This document shows positions 60,419 through 64,000 of a stretch of 64,000 nt of DNA, one piece after another. The notes below the pieces were generated by a model. It made no database searches. It was given only the letters and a program-made list of their open reading frames with translations, and was not told the DNA's origin. Numbering within the stretch: position 1 is the first letter of the stretch; each line of letters begins with the position of its first letter. A program made the position numbers and the translations under genes. Origin of the DNA: Microlunatus soli (GTDB lineage: Bacteria > Actinomycetota > Actinomycetes > Propionibacteriales > Propionibacteriaceae); contig NZ_LT629772.1 in NCBI RefSeq assembly GCF_900105385.1, positions 1,116,001 to 1,180,000 on the forward strand, given 5' to 3'.

Positions 60419-61740
60419 GGCTTCCTCCAGATCGGTTCGATCGCGGCCGTCAGCAATCGGCCGATGTCACCGAGCCGATGCCGATGATCTTCGACGATCA
60501 CGCTGCCGGAGTTGATCACGGTGTGCACATCGGTGCCGCCGGCGGCAAAGAGCAGTTGCTCCGGGTCGCATCCCGCCGTGCGCGGCGACGTGTCGTCGAC
60601 CGCCACCAGGTCGGCCCGCATCCCGACGGCGAGCTGGCCGGCGTCCGACCAGCCGATGCTGGCGTGTGCGGTGCCCGCGTCGAGCAGCTCGGTCGGGGTG
60701 AAGTTGCCGCGGCGGCCGGTCTGCAACCGTTCGTCGAGTTCCAGCCCGCGCAGTTCCTCGAAGAAGTCGATCATGGCGTGCTGATCGGTGCCGAGGCTCA
60801 GGGACGTACCGGCGTCCGCCAGTCCCCGGGTGGGGCCGATCCCGTCGGCCAGGTCCCGTTCGGTGGTCGGGCAGATGCAGGCGATGCTGCGGCTCGCCCC
60901 CAGCGCGCGGATGTCGGCCCCGGTCAGATGGGTGGCGTGCACCGCGCTCGTCCGCGGCGACAGGATGCCGGCGTCGGCGAGCAGCTGGGTCGGTGTCCGA
61001 CGGTAGTGGCCCTGACTGGCTTCGTTCTCGGCAGGCTGCTCGGACAGATGGACGTGCAGCGGACCCGGGCCGGCCGCCGCATCGACGATCCCGAACTGAT
61101 CGGCCGGCACCGCACGGACCGAATGGATCGCGGCACCGATCCGGGTGTTGTCGTCCTCGGTCAGATCGGCGACCCGGCCTGCCCACCGATCGGCGTCACC
61201 GTCACTGAAGCGGCGCTGGACAGCGTCCACGGGCTGATGGCCGTCGGCGTTCAGCCCACCGCTGAGATAACAGGTGTCCAGCAGGGTCAGTCGGACTCCG
61301 GCGTCGGCTGCGGCCTGCCGCAGCGCCGCGGCCATCGCGTTCGGGTCGTCGTACGGTGTCCCGTCCGGGCCGTGATGCAGGTAATGGAACTCCCCCACGG
61401 CGGTGATACCCGACAGCGCCATCTCCGCGTAGGTGGCCCGGGCCAGGGCGAGGTAGCTGTCCGGGTCCAGCCGTCCGGCGACCCGATACATGGCGGTCCG
61501 CCAGGTCCAGAAGCTGCCGCCGTGTTGATCATGGTGATGGGTCCGGCCCCGCAGCGCCCGATGGAAGGCGTGACTGTGGCAGTTGGCGAAGCCGGGCAGC
61601 ACTACCCCGGGCAACCGCCGAGCCTCTGCGGCCGGCACCCCCGCACTGATCGCAGCCCAGCGACCGTCCTGCTCCTCCAGCCGGACCGAATCGGCCGGAC
61701 CGTCGGGCAGGATCGCGTGTTCGGCCCAGTAGGTCGTCAT
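60415..61740 (-). CDS. hutF: Formimidoylglutamate deiminase
   Basis: A protein of 441 residues of the amidohydrolase superfamily, with the metal motif [17 protein letters not shown], then [27 protein letters not shown] and [19 protein letters not shown]. It converts N-formimino-L-glutamate to N-formyl-L-glutamate and ammonia, so the cell uses the five-step HutF route of histidine degradation. ATGA overlaps on both sides indicate a tightly coupled hut operon. Confidence 0.93.
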   Translation of the reverse strand: MTTYWAEHAILPDGPADSVRLEEQDGRWAAISAGVPAAEARRLPGVVLPGFANCHSHAFHRALRGRTHHHDQHGGSFWTWRTAMYRVAGRLDPDSYLALARATYAEMALSGITAVGEFHYLHHGPDGTPYDDPNAMAAALRQAAADAGVRLTLLDTCYLSGGLNADGHQPVDAVQRRFSDGDADRWAGRVADLTEDDNTRIGAAIHSVRAVPADQFGIVDAAAGPGPLHVHLSEQPAENEASQGHYRRTPTQLLADAGILSPRTSAVHATHLTGADIRALGASRSIACICPTTERDLADGIGPTRGLADAGTSLSLGTDQHAMIDFFEELRGLELDERLQTGRRGNFTPTELLDAGTAHASIGWSDAGQLAVGMRADLVAVDDTSPRTAGCDPEQLLFAAGGTDVHTVINSGSVIVEDHRHRLGDIGRLLTAAIEPIWRKP

Positions 61741-62930
61741 CCGACCAACTCCCGTAGCACTGTCGTCAACGCCGCGACGCCGGCGTGGCAGTCGTCCAGC
61801 TCAGCGAACTCGGCCGGCGAGTGGGAGATCCCCGTGGGATTGCGGACAAACAGCATGGCCGCCGGAATCCCTGCAGTGGAAAGGATCCCCGCGTCGTGAC
61901 CGGCGCCGGTGCCGAGCATCGGAGTCTGCTCCCCCAACGTCGTACGGAGCCGCTGCGCCAGCGGCTCGTCGAACACCGTCGTCGCGGTCCAGGACTCCTC
62001 TCCGACCGTGCCCCCGAGATCTTCGACGGTCCCGGTCAGGTCGGCGATCGCGGCGCGGACATCGGCCTCCACCGGCCCGCGGGCGTCCAGCCAGGCGGTG
62101 ACCCGGCTCGGGATCGCGTTGACGCCGTTGGGTTCGACGTCGACCTTGCCGACGGTGGAGACGCAGCCGTGTCGTTCGGCGACCTGTCGGGCCGACTGCA
62201 CCGCGGTTGCCAACGCGAGCATCGCATCGTGCCGGTCGTCGAGGCGGGTGGTGCCGGCGTGATTGGCCTCCCCCGGCAGGTCGAGTCGCCAGCGACCGTG
62301 CGGCCAGATGTCGGTGCCGACCGCAACGGAAGAGTCGAGGTCGATCAGCCCGCGGCCCTGCTCGACGTGCAGCTCGACGAAGCCGGCGACCCGGCGCAGG
62401 GTCTCGTCGTCGCGACCGACGTCACCGGGTGTACGGCCGGCCGATCGGAGGGCCTCGGCCATGCTGATCCCGTCGTTGTCGGTCAGCGCCAGCGCACGAT
62501 CAGCGGTCATCGCACCGGTGATCACCCGGGACCCGGCGCAGGCGACACCGAACCGTGCGCCCTCCTCGTCGACGAGGTTGACCACCCCGATCGGCCGGGC
62601 CGGCTCGAACCCGGCTGTCCGGAGTTGATCGATCGCGGCCAGTGCACTGATCACCCCGAGCGGACCGTCGTACGCGCCACCGTCCGGCACCGAGTCCAGA
62701 TGCGAGCCGGTGACGATGCCCGGCTGCGTGTCCGGGTCACCCCACCAGGCCCACTGGTTGCCGATCCGGTCCTCGACCAGCTCCAGACCTCGGAGCCGGC
62801 ACTCGCCGGCGAACCATTCCCGCAGGGTCGCGTCCTCACCGGTCCAGGCGTAGCGGCGGTAGCCACCGCTGTGCCGGTCCCTCCCGATCGGCTGCAACGC
62901 GGCCCACATCGGGTCGAAGGTGTTGTTCAT
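61737..62930 (-). CDS. M20-family amidohydrolase (allantoate/N-carbamoyl amino acid hydrolase-like)
   Basis: A protein of 397 residues with the two-metal M20 motifs: GSHLDSVPDGGAYDGPLG, DEEGARFGVACAGS, VELHVEQGRGL and the dimer-domain His of GEANHAGTT. Sequence class is allantoate amidohydrolase/beta-ureidopropionase. Its place directly after hutF, where hutG would be expected, suggests it removes formate from N-formylglutamate; this is inference. GGAGGG lies 6 nt before the ATG at 62930. Confidence 0.88.
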   Translation of the reverse strand: MNNTFDPMWAALQPIGRDRHSGGYRRYAWTGEDATLREWFAGECRLRGLELVEDRIGNQWAWWGDPDTQPGIVTGSHLDSVPDGGAYDGPLGVISALAAIDQLRTAGFEPARPIGVVNLVDEEGARFGVACAGSRVITGAMTADRALALTDNDGISMAEALRSAGRTPGDVGRDDETLRRVAGFVELHVEQGRGLIDLDSSVAVGTDIWPHGRWRLDLPGEANHAGTTRLDDRHDAMLALATAVQSARQVAERHGCVSTVGKVDVEPNGVNAIPSRVTAWLDARGPVEADVRAAIADLTGTVEDLGGTVGEESWTATTVFDEPLAQRLRTTLGEQTPMLGTGAGHDAGILSTAGIPAAMLFVRNPTGISHSPAEFAELDDCHAGVAALTTVLRELVG

Positions 62931-62946
62931 GATCATCCCTCCATGA

Positions 62947-64000
62947 TCACCGAGCGAACTGTTGATCCGACGGCGGGTTGCTGGTGCGCCTGGCCCACGG
63001 ATAGTAGATGACCGCAGTGAGCAGCAGGCCGACGATCCAGGAGATGTCCGCGCCACCCATCGCCTTGGTGATCGGACCGGTGTAGAGGGTCTGTGCCAGG
63101 AACGGGATCTGAGCCAGCACCCCGATGGCGTAGCTGATCAATGCGGTCGGGTTCCAGGAACCGTAGCGGCCGGAGCGGTCGAAGAGCGCCGGGAGGTCCA
63201 CCCGTTCTTTGCTGACCAGGTAGTAGTCGACCAGGTTGATCGCGCTCCATGGTGTGAACACCATCAACAGCAACAGCACGAAGTTCTTGAAGTTGTCCAG
63301 GAAGTCGGCGCTGGCCACCAGCGCGATGATCACCGACACCGTCAGGAACCCGAAGACACAGGCCATCCTGATCACCGGCCGGACCCGCTCCCGGCCGGTG
63401 AAGGCGGTCACCGTGGTCAGGATGGTCATCGAGCCACCGTAGGCGTTCAGAGTGTTCACCGTCAGCTTGCCGACCAGGATCACCAGATAGATGATCATGG
63501 CGATCGCTGCCGGTCCGGCCAGGGTGCCGATGAAGCCGACCTGGCTGTCCAGGAAGGTGCTCTTGGGCACCGAGGCGATCAGCGCACCCAGTGTCATCGA
63601 CCACATCGAGCCGATCACACTGCCGGCGTAGGTGGCACCGAAGGTTGTGCGCTCCGGGGTGTCGGCCGGCAGGTAGCGGGAGTAGTCGGCGACGTACGGG
63701 CCGTAGGTGAGCTGCCAGCCGGCGCCGAGCGAGATCGCCAGCAGGAAGCTGACGGCGTCGAAGTGCGGGTTGCCCAGCAGGGTCGACGGCCCGTTGTCAA
63801 GGAGGACCTTGATCGTCAGGTAGGCAAAGCCGGCGATGCCGAGCACTGTGGCGACCCGGCCGAGTGCGTGGATCCAGCGGTAGCCGAAGGCCGCGACCAC
63901 AAAGGTCAACAGTCCGAAGATGACGATCCCGATCGCGGGTGCGTCGACATGCAGCAGGGCGTTGATCGCCTGCCCGGACAGCACCGTCCCGGTCGCGGCG
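62947..64000 (-). CDS. NCS1-family nucleobase/cation permease (partial)
   Basis: The C-terminal 351 residues of a membrane transporter; the N-terminus lies beyond the right edge. About nine membrane segments remain, with GAGWQLTYGPYVADYSRYLP and NTLNAYGGSMTILTTV as family landmarks of the cytosine/purine/allantoin permease group. Coupled by 16 bp to the M20 gene, it could import histidine-related or purine-related substrates; placement in the hut operon favours urocanate or histidine, without proof. Confidence 0.88.
   Translation of the reverse strand, partial: AATGTVLSGQAINALLHVDAPAIGIVIFGLLTFVVAAFGYRWIHALGRVATVLGIAGFAYLTIKVLLDNGPSTLLGNPHFDAVSFLLAISLGAGWQLTYGPYVADYSRYLPADTPERTTFGATYAGSVIGSMWSMTLGALIASVPKSTFLDSQVGFIGTLAGPAAIAMIIYLVILVGKLTVNTLNAYGGSMTILTTVTAFTGRERVRPVIRMACVFGFLTVSVIIALVASADFLDNFKNFVLLLLMVFTPWSAINLVDYYLVSKERVDLPALFDRSGRYGSWNPTALISYAIGVLAQIPFLAQTLYTGPITKAMGGADISWIVGLLLTAVIYYPWARRTSNPPSDQQFAR

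Overview
The window is GC-rich chromosomal DNA from an actinobacterium. Support comes from an adenylylation-controlled glutamine synthetase (glnA) behind a GlnR box, its partner glnE, an actinobacterial-type glnA2, an mshA-like mycothiol glycosyltransferase, a DUF222/HNH gene of the 13E12 type and a PASTA-tailed class A PBP. A Propionibacteriales (Microlunatus-like) host is my inference; no rRNA or marker gene is present to fix it. No tRNA, rRNA, CRISPR array, prophage or intact insertion sequence was seen.

Layout. 1-10.4 kb: a sugar or polyol catabolic locus with a FGGY kinase (cut by the left edge), SDR, cupin phosphosugar isomerase, AroE-like dehydrogenase, 2-hydroxyacid dehydrogenase, RpiR regulator, ribose-type ABC importer and zinc-dependent dehydrogenase. 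Four copies of a GTAGTnnTACTAC operator-like site lie at its two divergent promoters. 10.5-16.8 kb: small enzymes, glnA, membrane proteins and a GlxA-type regulator. 16.9-22.5 kb: a repeat-rich stretch around the DUF222/HNH gene, a SnoaL-like protein, a 27-bp minisatellite, a DinB-fold protein and a secreted lectin-like protein. 22.8-33.4 kb: VOC protein, sarcosine-oxidase-like flavoenzyme, two tandem class A PBPs, aldehyde dehydrogenase, mshA and a YtrA-type regulator with a membrane partner. 33.5-49.1 kb: PQQ-propeller membrane protein, glnE, MFS exporter, a degenerate metallo-beta-lactamase, SCP-like protein, glnA2, two divergent TetR loci, zwf and a DUF2510 protein. 49.3-58.9 kb: one long catabolic operon with a nitrilase-fold amidase, sugar ABC importer, GMC dehydrogenase with its subunit-3 partner, LacI regulator and aldo/keto reductase. 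59.1-64 kb: a hut segment (hutI, hutF, an M20 amidohydrolase and an NCS1 permease cut by the right edge).

Two themes stand out. First, each catabolic locus pairs a ribose-type ABC importer with an enzyme set that does not match a pathway I recognise. Second, short tandem repeats recur. Those outside genes mostly have 14-bp units starting TGATC, and several begin exactly at a stop codon; two of these arrays put TGA in all three frames. Repeats inside genes have 15- or 18-bp units, which keep the reading frame.
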